Positions 1-9,043 are shown, counted from the first letter of the stretch. The stretch is 64,000 bases of DNA from Oligoflexus sp. (GCA_014378195.1 JACMOC010000036.1:186001-250000); one strand, 5' to 3'. The notes: generated from the sequence alone by a model not told the origin. Made by a program: numbers and translations.

Positions 1-161
1 GAGCCAAGTCCCATCACACCTTGTTTTGAACAATCTGTTTTATAAGTTCCGGCCAATTGATTCGGAATTTGTTGGATAGTTTTGTTGTCGTCCTTGCTCT
101 TACCGCAAGCGCCAGCGAGGAGTCCAAGACTTAATAATGATGAGACGATTGCTGTTTTCAT
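1..161 (-). CDS. Putative lipoprotein, 3' end outside the window
   Basis: The first 53 codons of a minus-strand gene are visible; it runs off the left edge. It starts at ATG (161) behind AGAGGTAACGTT, which holds an AGAGG ribosome binding site. The N-terminus MKTAIVSSLLSLGLLAGACG is a typical lipoprotein signal peptide with lipobox LAGAC, so Cys19 would be lipidated and the protein anchored to a membrane facing the periplasm. The visible mature part begins KSKDDNKTIQQIPNQLAGTY and has no recognisable domain. Function unknown. Confidence 0.7.
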   Translation of the reverse strand, partial: MKTAIVSSLLSLGLLAGACGKSKDDNKTIQQIPNQLAGTYKTDCSKQGVMGLG

Positions 162-220
162 AACGTTACCTCTTAGTGTGTGAAGAATAGAAACGAACTT
201 TAGTATAGAAAGACCTCGAA

Positions 221-811
221 CTAACGTCCAGTGGTCGAGTTCTCACCTTTCACATCTCGCTTTACAATAACTAGCGCTGTACCAGGACCACCTTTTAATT
301 CCAGTAAAGACGCCAACTCCTGAGTGTTACGATCCGGTGCCGCAGCGGATTTTAAAGCATCTTTAAGACGGGCATCTTTCGTTCGAAAGGTCTTAGCAAT
401 CCATCCTGCATCTTGGCCCATATTGTAGGATTCAATCGGTTTGTTCGTCATCTCACTTAGACTGCGTTTCACAGCCTCAGCTCTTTTTTGCGCCAAGACG
501 ACTTGGGCCTCAGGGAGCTTTTCGCCAGATTTAATAGCCTCTTTGTCACTCCATGCAGCGACGATAATTTTTTCTATATCACCATCTGCGACGACACTTC
601 GGTATACAGCTCTAATATTTCGTGCTTCCGCTTCCGAGAGTACTGAACCACCTTTAGCGAAATTCACGATGGTCATGTCTTTTTCGAGAATGTTATATAA
701 ATCTGTTTCTGCCGACTGAATTGCATTATTTATCTTGCCTGATACCATTTCGGCCCGAACGACAGGACTCATAAGGGTAGCGCTAAGAATCACTGTTGTT
801 AAAGTTTTCAT
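221..811 (-). CDS. Secreted OmpA-like domain protein
   Basis: A 196-residue periplasmic protein. The start is set at ATG 811 because AAGGA lies seven bases upstream and a signal peptide (MKTLTTVILSATLMSPVVRA) begins there; an upstream extension to 889 lacks these. The mature part has an OmpA/MotB-like pattern: FAKGGSVLSEAEARNI, then a beta strand IEKIIVAAWSDK, then LAQKRAEAVKRSLSEM, which matches the 'LS..RA..V...L' helix of the peptidoglycan-binding fold. The usual ND/NRR end motif is not clear, so peptidoglycan binding is uncertain. It ends in STTGR, and the relic at 1660-1992 on the other strand ends in MTTGR, suggesting the two are related. Confidence 0.65.
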   Translation of the reverse strand: MKTLTTVILSATLMSPVVRAEMVSGKINNAIQSAETDLYNILEKDMTIVNFAKGGSVLSEAEARNIRAVYRSVVADGDIEKIIVAAWSDKEAIKSGEKLPEAQVVLAQKRAEAVKRSLSEMTNKPIESYNMGQDAGWIAKTFRTKDARLKDALKSAAAPDRNTQELASLLELKGGPGTALVIVKRDVKGENSTTGR

Positions 812-1026
812 GTTCGATCCTTTTGTTATCAACACGAGTAAACAGCAGACCTCAGCGAGACGTTTGGTATAAAGCACTAAGCGTGCCAACGCTTAAAATG
901 TGGACATTCAGGCCTTTGGATTCCAGAAATTGCGCGTCTTTAACAGCCGCCTGTTCCCTAAATGATTCAGGCAACAGTACACTGCTGTTCCACTTAAGAG
1001 TGGTGATGGGACGTTACGGACAAAGG
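812..1026. other. Intergenic stretch with no convincing gene
   Basis: Between the OmpA-like gene and the csbD terminator. It should hold the promoter of the gene ending at 221. A 107-codon frame crosses it on the plus strand, but it overlaps the OmpA-like gene head-on, has no ribosome binding site and resembles no family, so I see nothing more here. Confidence 0.4.
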
Positions 1027-1060
1027 ACAAAAAAAAGTGCGCCAGCGAGGGCACACTTTT
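1027..1060 (-). terminator. Rho-independent terminator of csbD
   Basis: Arms at 1034-1043 and 1050-1059 pair over 10 bases with one G-T mismatch around a six-base loop. On the minus strand the stem runs straight into a T run (the A run at 1029-1036). It lies about 28 bases past the csbD stop. Confidence 0.8.
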
Positions 1061-1087
1061 ATTTTCTTATACAAGACATCTATGATG

Positions 1088-1291
1088 TTAGAGCTTCACA
1101 GACCTTAAAAATGAACTGACCGATTCCCTCGCCTGCTGTCGAGGCCAACCGTAACGGTTTTGAAGGCGTCCTTCCAGTTCATTCAGACGGCCATCTATCT
1201 CCTCGAGATCATCGTCAGTGAGTTTGTTCCAGTTCGCTTGTATGGAACCCCGGATCTCTTTCCACTTTCCTTGAACAATCTCGGTGTTCAT
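1088..1291 (-). CDS. CsbD family stress protein
   Basis: A 67-residue hydrophilic protein of the CsbD/YjbJ family, small abundant proteins induced by general stress in many bacteria; their molecular role is unknown. The family signature is clear: an N-terminal W-K-E-I-R-G-like stretch (VQGKWKEIRGSIQANWNKLT), then DDDLEEIDGRLNELEGRLQNRYG, a W, and a short helix. Start ATG 1291 has GGAGG eight bases upstream. It sits 42 bases after the DUF1328 gene on the same strand, probably co-transcribed, and ends at its own terminator. Confidence 0.92.
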   Translation of the reverse strand: MNTEIVQGKWKEIRGSIQANWNKLTDDDLEEIDGRLNELEGRLQNRYGWPRQQARESVSSFLRSVKL

Positions 1292-1333
1292 CCGCGTATC
1301 CTCCCTTTTCGTCCAGGTTCCCCTGAAAGGTTG

Positions 1334-1507
1334 TTAGATACGACGCCCGCGGCCACCGAGGTGAAAAACAGTTGTGACAATAAAGAGAACGAGACCTACC
1401 CAAAAGAGGATCTGAGCGATGCCAGCTGCACTTCCTGCGATACCACCAAAACCTAAAAATGCTGCGATCAGAGCGATTACGAAGAATGTTATGGCCCAAC
1501 TTAACAT
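1334..1507 (-). CDS. DUF1328 family small membrane protein
   Basis: A 57-residue protein with two hydrophobic helices ([19 protein letters not shown] and [19 protein letters not shown]) separated by a short loop and ending in a basic tail GGRGRRI. This is the DUF1328/YtjA pattern, including the FGGIAG turn. The start is ATG 1507, with GAGG six bases upstream; a frame extending to 1636 has no such site. It is the first gene before csbD; the pairing of these two small families is common in stress regulons, but I could not identify a stress promoter with confidence. Confidence 0.88.
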   Translation of the reverse strand: MLSWAITFFVIALIAAFLGFGGIAGSAAGIAQILFWVGLVLFIVTTVFHLGGRGRRI

Positions 1508-1659
1508 GATACACCTCGAAATGAATTTTATGGGAAACTGACTTTCAACGTCCACTCTGAGGAGTAATGCGAAATACGTGCCAACGCTGACCGAATAGTT
1601 CCGAATGATGAAAAGTGGTACGTGCGATTTTTTCATGTCTTCACCTTCATACGCATTGA

Positions 1660-1992
1660 CGTGCTAGGGAGCATTTTCCTAACGAGTTCGTCGCTGGCAT
1701 GAAGTCTGCACGCAATCTCAGATAAATCGTCTTTTCGGACTCCTGGGGTGACAGATCTCTCACCAAAGCAAAACAGGTCCCTTTCAGGCTTGAGGAATCA
1801 TTCAGCACGCAAACTGTTGCCCATGCCCTCGTTGCGAGGGGAGTAGAGCCAGACCAAATTTTGATTGATTCCCATGGTTCGAGTATGGTCAAAGGGTCTA
1901 AAATAAATCCAGCCGATCTGCAATTGGATTGTCGCGTCGATGCCATCGTCATGATACGGAGCGGAGTTGAGCCAATGACGACCGGCCGCTAA
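1660..1992 (+). pseudogene. Relic of an OmpA-like domain gene
   Basis: One plus-strand frame reads from 1660 to a stop at 1992 but is broken by TAA at 1723-1725 and has no start codon with a ribosome binding site. Downstream of that stop it encodes 88 residues with OmpA-like features: strand IVFSDSWGD, then STQTVAHALVARGVEPDQI and ILIDSHGSS, matching 'LS..RA..V...L...GV....I...G.G'. The end MTTGR resembles the end of the OmpA-like gene at 221-811. I infer a decayed copy of such a gene. The alternative is that it is a chance frame, but the ordered match makes that less likely. Confidence 0.45.
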
Positions 1993-2020
1993 GAGTCAAG
2001 TTCTGCACGATTGAATATAA

Positions 2021-2053
2021 AAAGAGACTGACCTTTTGCAGGACAGTCTCTTT
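2021..2053. terminator. Bidirectional terminator hairpin
   Basis: Perfect 10-base arms AAAGAGACTG (2021-2030) and CAGTCTCTTT (2044-2053) flank a 13-base loop, with A/T-rich ends on both sides. It sits 23 bases beyond the Hpt gene stop on the minus strand and just past the OmpA relic on the plus strand. Confidence 0.75.
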
Positions 2054-2076
2054 ATTACTTTGGATTTTAGAAAAAA

Positions 2077-2418
2077 CTAGTCCTCTAACAACTGAGCCAT
2101 GCCGGCCTCAATTTTTTTGCAGGTTAAGGCAACTTCCTGAAACGATGCTCTGATTTTAGCTTCTTCAATCGACTCAGTTGCTGAATCAAGTTCGATAATA
2201 CCAGCAAGGGCTGCCAGACCTGGGAAACCGTAAGTTGCGGCGGCTCCCTTGAGCTGATGCATGAGACGCGAAAGATCTTTCCAATCCTGCCCTTCGAGCG
2301 CCTTGCTACTCAAAACAAGGCGCTCATCAAGACACTCGACAAAGTCCTTTAGGAGGTCTCGATATATAGGCTGATCTTTGTACAGCGAATAAATTGGGTC
2401 GATAATCATATCAGCCAT
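2077..2418 (-). CDS. Hpt domain phosphotransfer protein
   Basis: A 113-residue histidine phosphotransfer protein made of little but an Hpt four-helix bundle. The phospho-accepting His is His54 in LMHQLKGAAATYGF, which matches the H-x-L-K-G-x-x consensus. It would pass phosphate between a hybrid histidine kinase and a response regulator in the cytoplasm. Its start codon overlaps the stop of the NtrC-type regulator by one base (TAATG), so the two are translationally coupled and the regulator is the likely partner. No sensor kinase lies next to them; the kinase must be encoded elsewhere. Confidence 0.93.
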   Translation of the reverse strand: MADMIIDPIYSLYKDQPIYRDLLKDFVECLDERLVLSSKALEGQDWKDLSRLMHQLKGAAATYGFPGLAALAGIIELDSATESIEEAKIRASFQEVALTCKKIEAGMAQLLED

Positions 2419-3905
2419 TAACGAAACTCGTCCACATGAAGGTCATAACGCTCGAGCAGGCGATAAATATCGGCCCTGTAACGACCTGCCCGCTTCGATG
2501 TTTCCGAAATGTTGCCACCGGTATCGTTTAATAAAGACTCCAGATAGATTTTTTCAAACGCCTGTTTCGCTTCCGTCAAAGGCAGTTGGAATATCTTCTC
2601 GTCGATGTCAGCTTCCCGACTCGATGATGATCGGTTCGGCTCATTGTGAAGAGCAGCCGAAGCATTTGACAAAGGTGAACTCATAGGAGGCGAGGCGTTC
2701 GACTGGTTCGAGGTGTTTTTCTTAGGTGTATTGTTCGGTAAATGAAGATGCTGGAACAGATCTTCCACACGAATGTGATCGTTTTGAGTCAGGACTACCG
2801 CACGTTCGATCGCATTACGCAATTCACGGATGTTTCCCGGCCAGTCATAGGCAATCAACCGCCGCATAACGCTTTCCGCTGGCATTGTAATGCCACGGTT
2901 GAAACGCTGGTTAAACTCGTTGATAAAAGACTCAACGAGCAGAGGGATATCTTCTTTGCGATGGCGGAGCGGCGGAATGTAGAGTGGAACGACCGAGAGT
3001 CGATAATAAAGGTCTTCGCGGAAACGACCACTCTGGACTTCTTCAATCAAATCACGGTGGGTCGCAGCGATAACGCGTGTTTGGATTTTGATCGGCGTCG
3101 CTGAACCAACCGGTGTTACCACTCGTTCTTGAAGAACGCGGAGGAGTTTGGCCTGAAGACTGAGAGGCATATCGCCTATCTCGTCAAAAAGCAAAGTTCC
3201 GTTTGAGCAAAGCTCAAGTATACCTTTCCGGTCGACCTTGGCATCGGTAAAGGCACCGCGCTTGTGACCAAAGAGCTCGGACTCAAGAAGGTTCTCCGGG
3301 ATTGCCGCACAGTTGATCGCCTCGAAACGTTCGTTGGAACGATTGGAGATCTTATGGAGAGAACGAGCGATCACTTCTTTCCCGGTTCCGGATTCACCGA
3401 GGAGGAGGATAGTGGAATCCACATTTTTCAACTGCTGGAGGCGCTGACAGAGCTCTTGGAACGCTTTGCTGTTGCCGATCATGCCGACACGAGCAAACTC
3501 ACCGCCGCCGAGATCCATAGGCAAATTATCGGGAACCTGGGTATGTTTGTTGATTTGCGCCGCGATATCGTCCGGCGCTGTATCCTTGGTGATATAACCC
3601 GTCGCACCGTTTTGAAGCGCCCAAATAGCGGTCTCAAGCGACGCATGTGCTGTTAGCACAAACACTTTTGAGAGGGGCGATTTGGATACAAGGTACGGCA
3701 AACCATCGAGACCGTTTTCATGGCCAAGGTTAAGGTCCAAGAGGACTGCGTCGATGGAATATCGAGAAACAAAGTCTTTCATTTCATCGAGATTGTGAGC
3801 CAGATCCACTAGGAATCCGAGTTCCGACAAGGCCAGCTTCCAAAAAGCACAGGTCTGTCGATCATCGTCTACTATAAGCAAGCGTCCGTTGTATTCGTTT
3901 GGCAT
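2418..3905 (-). CDS. NtrC-type sigma-54 response regulator
   Basis: 495 residues with three parts. The receiver domain (about 8-120) has acidic residues D13-D15, phospho-acceptor D57 in VLLDLNL and K107. The AAA+ domain (about 140-375) has Walker A GESGTGKE at 170-177, Walker B LLFDEI at 238-243 and arginine-rich sensor segments. The C-terminal Fis-type helix-turn-helix is around 450-490 (GGNISETSKRAGRYRADIYR). The sigma-54 contact loop reads GAFTDA (217-222) rather than GAFTGA. It would activate sigma-54 promoters upon phosphorylation, probably via the Hpt protein encoded immediately downstream. A Ser/Asn-rich linker joins the AAA+ and DNA-binding parts. Confidence 0.95.
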   Translation of the reverse strand: MPNEYNGRLLIVDDDRQTCAFWKLALSELGFLVDLAHNLDEMKDFVSRYSIDAVLLDLNLGHENGLDGLPYLVSKSPLSKVFVLTAHASLETAIWALQNGATGYITKDTAPDDIAAQINKHTQVPDNLPMDLGGGEFARVGMIGNSKAFQELCQRLQQLKNVDSTILLLGESGTGKEVIARSLHKISNRSNERFEAINCAAIPENLLESELFGHKRGAFTDAKVDRKGILELCSNGTLLFDEIGDMPLSLQAKLLRVLQERVVTPVGSATPIKIQTRVIAATHRDLIEEVQSGRFREDLYYRLSVVPLYIPPLRHRKEDIPLLVESFINEFNQRFNRGITMPAESVMRRLIAYDWPGNIRELRNAIERAVVLTQNDHIRVEDLFQHLHLPNNTPKKNTSNQSNASPPMSSPLSNASAALHNEPNRSSSSREADIDEKIFQLPLTEAKQAFEKIYLESLLNDTGGNISETSKRAGRYRADIYRLLERYDLHVDEFR

Positions 3906-4187
3906 ATTTATACATCCAAAATCATGAATTTCGAAAAAGACTTATCTCGTTAATGGAGCTTTACCGCTCAAATGTAATATCACACCCAAGCGGGGGGTGT
4001 TAGCAATACCCTTCAGTAGGCCTGACAATACATCTTATAACTCATTGTTTTTTAATGATTAAACGTAAAAACACAAGAATTACCCCGAAATATACGTCCG
4101 AGTTTTAGCGATAAACACTCGTATCCTCTAGGATTTTAAATGTCATAAAGACGCATTAATGATCACTAGTGGCAAGTATGAAACCCT

Positions 4188-4913
4188 TCATGACCGAGAT
4201 TGCGCTCCATCCGAATTTTTCACCTCGATGGACCACAACACCCACAGGGCTGGGATGAGGGCGAGTTTGAGTACTGCTTCCGGTGCAAGTCCTGTGGTTC
4301 TATAGCTGAGAAATGCCAAACCAAGGGCAAAAAACTGCAAAATTGCTGGCCGTATCGGGTGTTTGCTTTTCAAAAAATAGAGAACCGCCATGATCAAAGC
4401 GAGTCCCATGAGGAGTCCCTTCGCCCTCTCCTCAGTGAGGCCAGCCATCGATATGATCGGATCGAGAAAGTAGGGTGGAGAATTTAAAAACAAGCCGATG
4501 GTGTAAGCGAGCGTGAGGAAAAGGGCGATATGCCCTATCCGGTTCGAAATCGCTTCACCGGTTAGGGCTACCATGATCACAGGGAGAGCGGCAGACGTGG
4601 CCTGCCCAAGCCAGGGCAAGGGATCGTCAACGAATCCCCCATAGCGGCTCGATAGCAGGGCCAAAATCGTATAAATGAGACTCAAAGCCCATAGGACCAG
4701 CCGATACGGGCGCCACAGCGTAAGTAAGCCAAGCGCGGCAATAACCGTCGCGAGATTATGATCCAGAGTAAACACTGTTTTGTACGAAAGGTGTGCGTAT
4801 TTAAATAAGTAAAGTTCGAGCCCGCTGCCGTGCGTGTGACCTATCCACGCGTACATTGTAGCCTGAACGAACAGGACGAGACGAACGTCTAAGCCGAGGT
4901 CGATCGCTTTCAT
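4188..4913 (-). CDS. Polytopic membrane protein of unknown function
   Basis: 241 residues with about seven to nine hydrophobic helices and short loops, and a polar tail. Start ATG 4913 has AGGGTGG just upstream and overlaps the stop of the GH38 gene by four bases (ATGA), so it is translated with the mannosidase; a GTG three codons earlier is also possible. I recognise no family. Conserved-looking loop residues include W-I-G-H-T-H-G-S-G-L-E near the N-terminus. The coupling suggests a role with the glycosidase, for example in uptake or anchoring, but this is inference. Confidence 0.75.
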   Translation of the reverse strand: MKAIDLGLDVRLVLFVQATMYAWIGHTHGSGLELYLFKYAHLSYKTVFTLDHNLATVIAALGLLTLWRPYRLVLWALSLIYTILALLSSRYGGFVDDPLPWLGQATSAALPVIMVALTGEAISNRIGHIALFLTLAYTIGLFLNSPPYFLDPIISMAGLTEERAKGLLMGLALIMAVLYFLKSKHPIRPAILQFFALGLAFLSYRTTGLAPEAVLKLALIPALWVLWSIEVKNSDGAQSRS

Positions 4914-7900
4914 AGTGACCACCCTGTTGGTTGCGCATGCAACGCATAATTTAAAGGCACTTTCGAAATACTAGCTGCCACGATAAAAAACTCAGGGTCG
5001 TCAGGCAGGGTGAGCACCTTGCCTTCAGGCAAAACAAAATGGAAAAGATAATTTGGATAATAAGTCAGGTTTCCTCTTACGCCATGGCTATAACCTGCAT
5101 GCGCTCCGATAGAGGTAGTGGTTTTAAGAAAAGCCGGTCTCAAGCCTAAAAGGTTGAAGTTTTTATCCAGCATCCTTCGATCGGCATCTCCGATCGGTCC
5201 ATGAAAACGCGGGACAAAAATCTCGTGCTGCCTACCGTCGATCGTGATCTTCAGATGGTGATCCCTCAGTCCAAACGCCAATAGATGAACGGCTCCCTGA
5301 GCCGGTAAAGCAAAGGTTTGGCCCTTTGCCTTCAGAGAATCTGGACCCGATGCTTGGATGGCCCTTAAATCAAAGTCCACATCCTGATCGGTAATGTGCG
5401 CCGGATAAGCTTCCGAAGGAAATGAGATTTTTCCCTGCAGTATGTCGGCTTTAAACGTGCGATTTCGATCCGTAAAGGCTTTTGCATTGAGCGCCAATTT
5501 TATAGGGACTGAAATGGGGCGCGTTTGGGGAACGATCGGTTTGGTCGACACGATCAAAGTCCTTAACCCGAAGGCTGGAATGATCGACTCCGTTTCGTGG
5601 CTTGTTCCAAAGTCCAGTTCCTGGCCATTCACCGAACGAACCGTGGGTGCCATAACCTTGCTGTTCATCGTGACATTGAACCCCTGAGCCTTACCCAAAC
5701 GCTCCTGCAAACGGAAAACCAATGATAGTGGCGAATCCCCAGGCTCTCTCTTTTCGTCTCTTTCAAGACCTTTGACGGCGCGAATCTGAGCACCTATCGC
5801 GCGCGCGAGCGAGAAACTTTTGCCAAGTGGACCTTTTGCCGTGACCGCAGGATGAAATGCTAGAATAGCTTCGTTTTTCTCAGCGGCAAACGCCTGGGTC
5901 TGTGCCGAACGCCAGTCGCCGGTATGCGGATAAATGCCCCAGCGAAGTATGTGCGTCCCCCAATCCTGAGTTTCGTTGTAGGCGTATTCCGGTTCCATGG
6001 AATGAGGTGTATAGAGGAGCGTCATCCTAATGGAATTGGCATCAGGCCTGTCGGCTCCATAACAGCAGCTGTTGATAATGCTCAGCCCTCGATCACTCGC
6101 TGGTGCCATCATCCCCATCCACTCATGCTGGGGCATTTCAAAAAGCTTGGGACCATTGATCGGACGTTCTGCGACCGACAGGCCCATATCATAAAAGGCC
6201 GTCGGTGCGGAAAAAGAAGGGGCAATCGATACTTTAAACGAGATATTTTTGGATCGCCAGACGATGAGTTCGTCTATGTCGACAACGGGTCGGCCGTTCG
6301 TTAAGCGAATAATCTGTACGAAGCTCGACCCTTCGGCTGAGCGCGTGACTTTAATTGACGCGCGCCAGAGCCCTTGCTCAAGGATTTCGATAGTCGGTTT
6401 TGAGTCGAGATAAGATTTGGGCGGCCGCTGCCGGTCCTTCCATGTCATATTCCAGGCAGGGTATTTTAAGGGGAATTCGTTGAGAAACTGATAACGCACA
6501 GGACGTTTTAATTCGTCTCGATTAAGAGTTTTATTCCAAATCGATCCAATGTCGCCACCGGCCGTCAGAGTCACCCGAAAGAGGTCCGATTCGAGGGTAT
6601 GATCCTCAGCTTTCACTGGATTTTGCATGGTGGTCGGTGAGGCTTGTTGAGCCGTTTGAAGCGTATAAACAGCACTTTCAAACGACTGCATAGTCACAGG
6701 GAAAAGATAATGCGTCACCCCTTTCATCATCTTGAGTGCCTGCAGGGGAATTTGTTCTCCCGAGGGCGAGAGAGCGAAGGCATAAGGAGTGGATCCAAGG
6801 ACATCGACTTCCACAAGGTCGCGCCTCTCAAAACCGAGAGTATTAAAAAGCGCAACCGCAAATCCCTCGGCCGCAGCCGTATCAAGAGACTGCGTAATAA
6901 GCGCGGCAGAATGTTGAATGATCGAGTTCAATCGGTTTTGAGCCGTCAGATGATCGTTGATAGAAAGACTGTTGGCCTCCGGAATCGCAGTCCCACCCAA
7001 AATATCATGCATTTGAGCCGGCAAAAAAGTTTCCCAGGCATCACGCAGCGCTTGGGCGGGATAGGCGCCCCCATCGATGAGAGTTGCGGTCGCTGCGAGG
7101 AGTTCGGCTTGTTTTGCTAGATGTTCGGAGCGTCTATTCTCGATCTTGATTGCTGAGTTCGAGTTGAGTGTACCAGCGGAGTGTTCCATGAGAAGCATCT
7201 CGCCTTCGATCCGTGGAAACGATGGATAGCTGGCTAACGCCGTGTCACGAAAGAATTGATCGCTGGCACCCATCTTTAGCTCAAAACCCGGCTGCGGATG
7301 GAGAACAGCCTCAAGGGCGTTTTGAACATCTGACTCGCGCGGAGCGCCGCCCGAATCTCCCCTGCCAAAGTACCGAAAGTCGATAGGGTGGCCCGAAACT
7401 TGGGGGTTTTTTAAAAGTCTTTCGCGCCATTCAGCGTCTGCAAAAAGGTTTTTAGGAACAGTCGACTCGTAGGGTCCAGGATTAAGGGCCGATAACACTT
7501 CGCTCCCATCAGCACCAATCCAAAGTCCAACATTGAAGGGCACGCCACGGGCTGCACCCCAACTCAGTTTCTGGGTTGAAAATCCAAGCAACCCCGCGTG
7601 GTGAATGACCGTCGGGAGCGACGCCGGATAGCCAAAGCTATCGGGAAGCATAAAATCGGCGCTGGTTTTGCCAAATTCCTTTTCAAAAAAAAGATTGGCG
7701 TAAAGGATATGGCGAAGGATGGACTCGGGATCGGGAATAAGAACGTCGGTTTCATCCCATGCGGAACCGGCAACATGCCACCGGCCCGTTTTAATATAAT
7801 GTTTCAATCGTTCGTAACGAGCGGGCCAGTATTGATTCATCAGTTTATAGCGGAACGCGCCGGTAAAATTGAAGGAATAACCGGGATACTTCTCGATCAG

Positions 7901-8110
7901 GGCAAAGTTGTCGTCGAGAGTGTTTTTGAGAGATTCATCGATTGTTTTTTGATAGGTCCATAACCACTGCGTATCAAGATGGGTATACGGAACAAGGTAA
8001 AGCCGAGCCGAGGTGGAAGCCAAACCTGAGGCTGGATCCGGCTTCGCCGACTCCGCAAGCAGCCGACCGCTCAGGGCGAAAAGAAAGACTAAAGTCATCC
8101 GCATCAACAT
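4910..8110 (-). CDS. Secreted glycoside hydrolase family 38 alpha-mannosidase
   Basis: About 1066 residues. GH38 enzymes cleave alpha-mannosides with retention, using a metal ion. The N-terminal catalytic domain shows the metal-binding motif PYTHLDTQWLW (residues 42-52) and the nucleophile region LPDSFGYPASLP, followed by the helical middle (IKIENRRSEHLAKQAELLAA) and large C-terminal beta domains. I chose ATG 8110 because a signal peptide begins there (MLMRMTLVFLFALSGRLLA) with AAAGG ten bases upstream. A GTG at 8218 has a better GGAG site but would bury that signal 36 residues in. Export fits with degradation or trimming of mannose-containing glycans outside the cytoplasm. A methyltransferase gene is divergent from it. 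Confidence 0.88.
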   Translation of the reverse strand: MLMRMTLVFLFALSGRLLAESAKPDPASGLASTSARLYLVPYTHLDTQWLWTYQKTIDESLKNTLDDNFALIEKYPGYSFNFTGAFRYKLMNQYWPARYERLKHYIKTGRWHVAGSAWDETDVLIPDPESILRHILYANLFFEKEFGKTSADFMLPDSFGYPASLPTVIHHAGLLGFSTQKLSWGAARGVPFNVGLWIGADGSEVLSALNPGPYESTVPKNLFADAEWRERLLKNPQVSGHPIDFRYFGRGDSGGAPRESDVQNALEAVLHPQPGFELKMGASDQFFRDTALASYPSFPRIEGEMLLMEHSAGTLNSNSAIKIENRRSEHLAKQAELLAATATLIDGGAYPAQALRDAWETFLPAQMHDILGGTAIPEANSLSINDHLTAQNRLNSIIQHSAALITQSLDTAAAEGFAVALFNTLGFERRDLVEVDVLGSTPYAFALSPSGEQIPLQALKMMKGVTHYLFPVTMQSFESAVYTLQTAQQASPTTMQNPVKAEDHTLESDLFRVTLTAGGDIGSIWNKTLNRDELKRPVRYQFLNEFPLKYPAWNMTWKDRQRPPKSYLDSKPTIEILEQGLWRASIKVTRSAEGSSFVQIIRLTNGRPVVDIDELIVWRSKNISFKVSIAPSFSAPTAFYDMGLSVAERPINGPKLFEMPQHEWMGMMAPASDRGLSIINSCCYGADRPDANSIRMTLLYTPHSMEPEYAYNETQDWGTHILRWGIYPHTGDWRSAQTQAFAAEKNEAILAFHPAVTAKGPLGKSFSLARAIGAQIRAVKGLERDEKREPGDSPLSLVFRLQERLGKAQGFNVTMNSKVMAPTVRSVNGQELDFGTSHETESIIPAFGLRTLIVSTKPIVPQTRPISVPIKLALNAKAFTDRNRTFKADILQGKISFPSEAYPAHITDQDVDFDLRAIQASGPDSLKAKGQTFALPAQGAVHLLAFGLRDHHLKITIDGRQHEIFVPRFHGPIGDADRRMLDKNFNLLGLRPAFLKTTTSIGAHAGYSHGVRGNLTYYPNYLFHFVLPEGKVLTLPDDPEFFIVAASISKVPLNYALHAQPTGWSL

Positions 8111-8266
8111 GAGACCATTACCTTTATTGCGTGTTAGGCGTAGCTTCCGGCATAACACAAAAACCATCTCAAGCGGTATCATTTCCTGAGTTCCTGCTTC
8201 ACCTCGGGCCTCAGCCACGGTAAGCTCCCCTCACAAACTTGTGAAGCAACCACGTTGAGACGGCAT

Positions 8267-9043
8267 ATGAAATCAGGCTTATGGATCAGACGACAGGAAC
8301 GTTTCGAAGGACTCGTGGAACGATGTGCGCCCGGTGCTCATCGTGCGCTTGCTGCGGAGATCGCTGCCTTGAATCTGCCGCGGGAAGCTCGTATCCTCGA
8401 CGTTGCGGCCGGCAGCGGAGCGTTTTTAGCGCGACTGCGCGCATTAGGGTTCGCGAATCTCCATGGGATCGAACTCGATATTAAGGATTTCAAACTCGAC
8501 AGCATACCGATCGAGAGTTTTGACCTTAACCTTGATTTTGCGGATCGCTACAACGAAAAATTTGACCTTATCACAGCCGTCGAAATCATCGAGCACCTGG
8601 ATAATCCCAGGCATTTCCTGCGAGAACTCCGAAAGCTCCTGAGACCCGGTGGTTATTTGCTCGTGACGTGTCCGAATACGGAGCAGTGGATTGCCCGCTT
8701 TAAGTTTTTGATCAAAGGCGAACCGAAACACTTTGGTCTTGATGACATCAAATCGCAGCGGCATATTTCGCCGATATTAAGCTTTCAAATGCTCTATATG
8801 TTTCAGGAAATTGGGTACAAGCTCGATCGGATGACATCCGTAGGTTCGTTTTGGGGGCCCTTAAAAGCGGCGCTTTATGAACCACTAGGAATGCTTGTCA
8901 GCCTCTTCATGCGTGGTAATAAAGAACCTCGCGAAATCAACGTGTATATCGCGAAGCAATCCGATCCTACCGAGGATCTTCAGGGCCAAAACTCCCGCTA
9001 TTTCGAATCGAAAAACTTTGATATCGCTGATCACCAGCTTTGA
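8267..9043 (+). CDS. Class I SAM-dependent methyltransferase
   Basis: 258 residues. Motif I is ILDVAAGSGAFLARL with the acidic residue of IELD ending strand 2, and motifs around FDLITAVEIIEHLDNPRHFL and LLRPGGYLLVTCPN are typical of Methyltransf_11/23 small-molecule enzymes. ATG 8267 is taken as start; an upstream TTG (8255) is less likely. It opens the first polysaccharide region and its end overlaps the convergent GT4 gene by 13 bases. By context it could methylate a sugar, as often seen in O-antigen clusters, but the substrate cannot be read from the sequence. Confidence 0.87.
   Translation: MKSGLWIRRQERFEGLVERCAPGAHRALAAEIAALNLPREARILDVAAGSGAFLARLRALGFANLHGIELDIKDFKLDSIPIESFDLNLDFADRYNEKFDLITAVEIIEHLDNPRHFLRELRKLLRPGGYLLVTCPNTEQWIARFKFLIKGEPKHFGLDDIKSQRHISPILSFQMLYMFQEIGYKLDRMTSVGSFWGPLKAALYEPLGMLVSLFMRGNKEPREINVYIAKQSDPTEDLQGQNSRYFESKNFDIADHQL

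Noticed and set aside
796..1119. 107-codon plus-strand frame over the csbD terminator
   Set aside because: No ribosome site, overlaps two genes on the other strand and resembles no family.
1598..1620. Possible ECF sigma promoter GGAAC upstream of DUF1328/csbD
   Set aside because: GGAAC is present on the minus strand but no matching -10 lies at 16-17 bases.
3982..4000. ACACCC/GGGTGT hairpin between the membrane protein and regulator genes
   Set aside because: Six-base stem without a T run; too weak to call a terminator.
6644..7120. 158-codon plus-strand frame inside the GH38 gene
   Set aside because: Antisense shadow, rich in Arg and Ser as usual for reverse frames.
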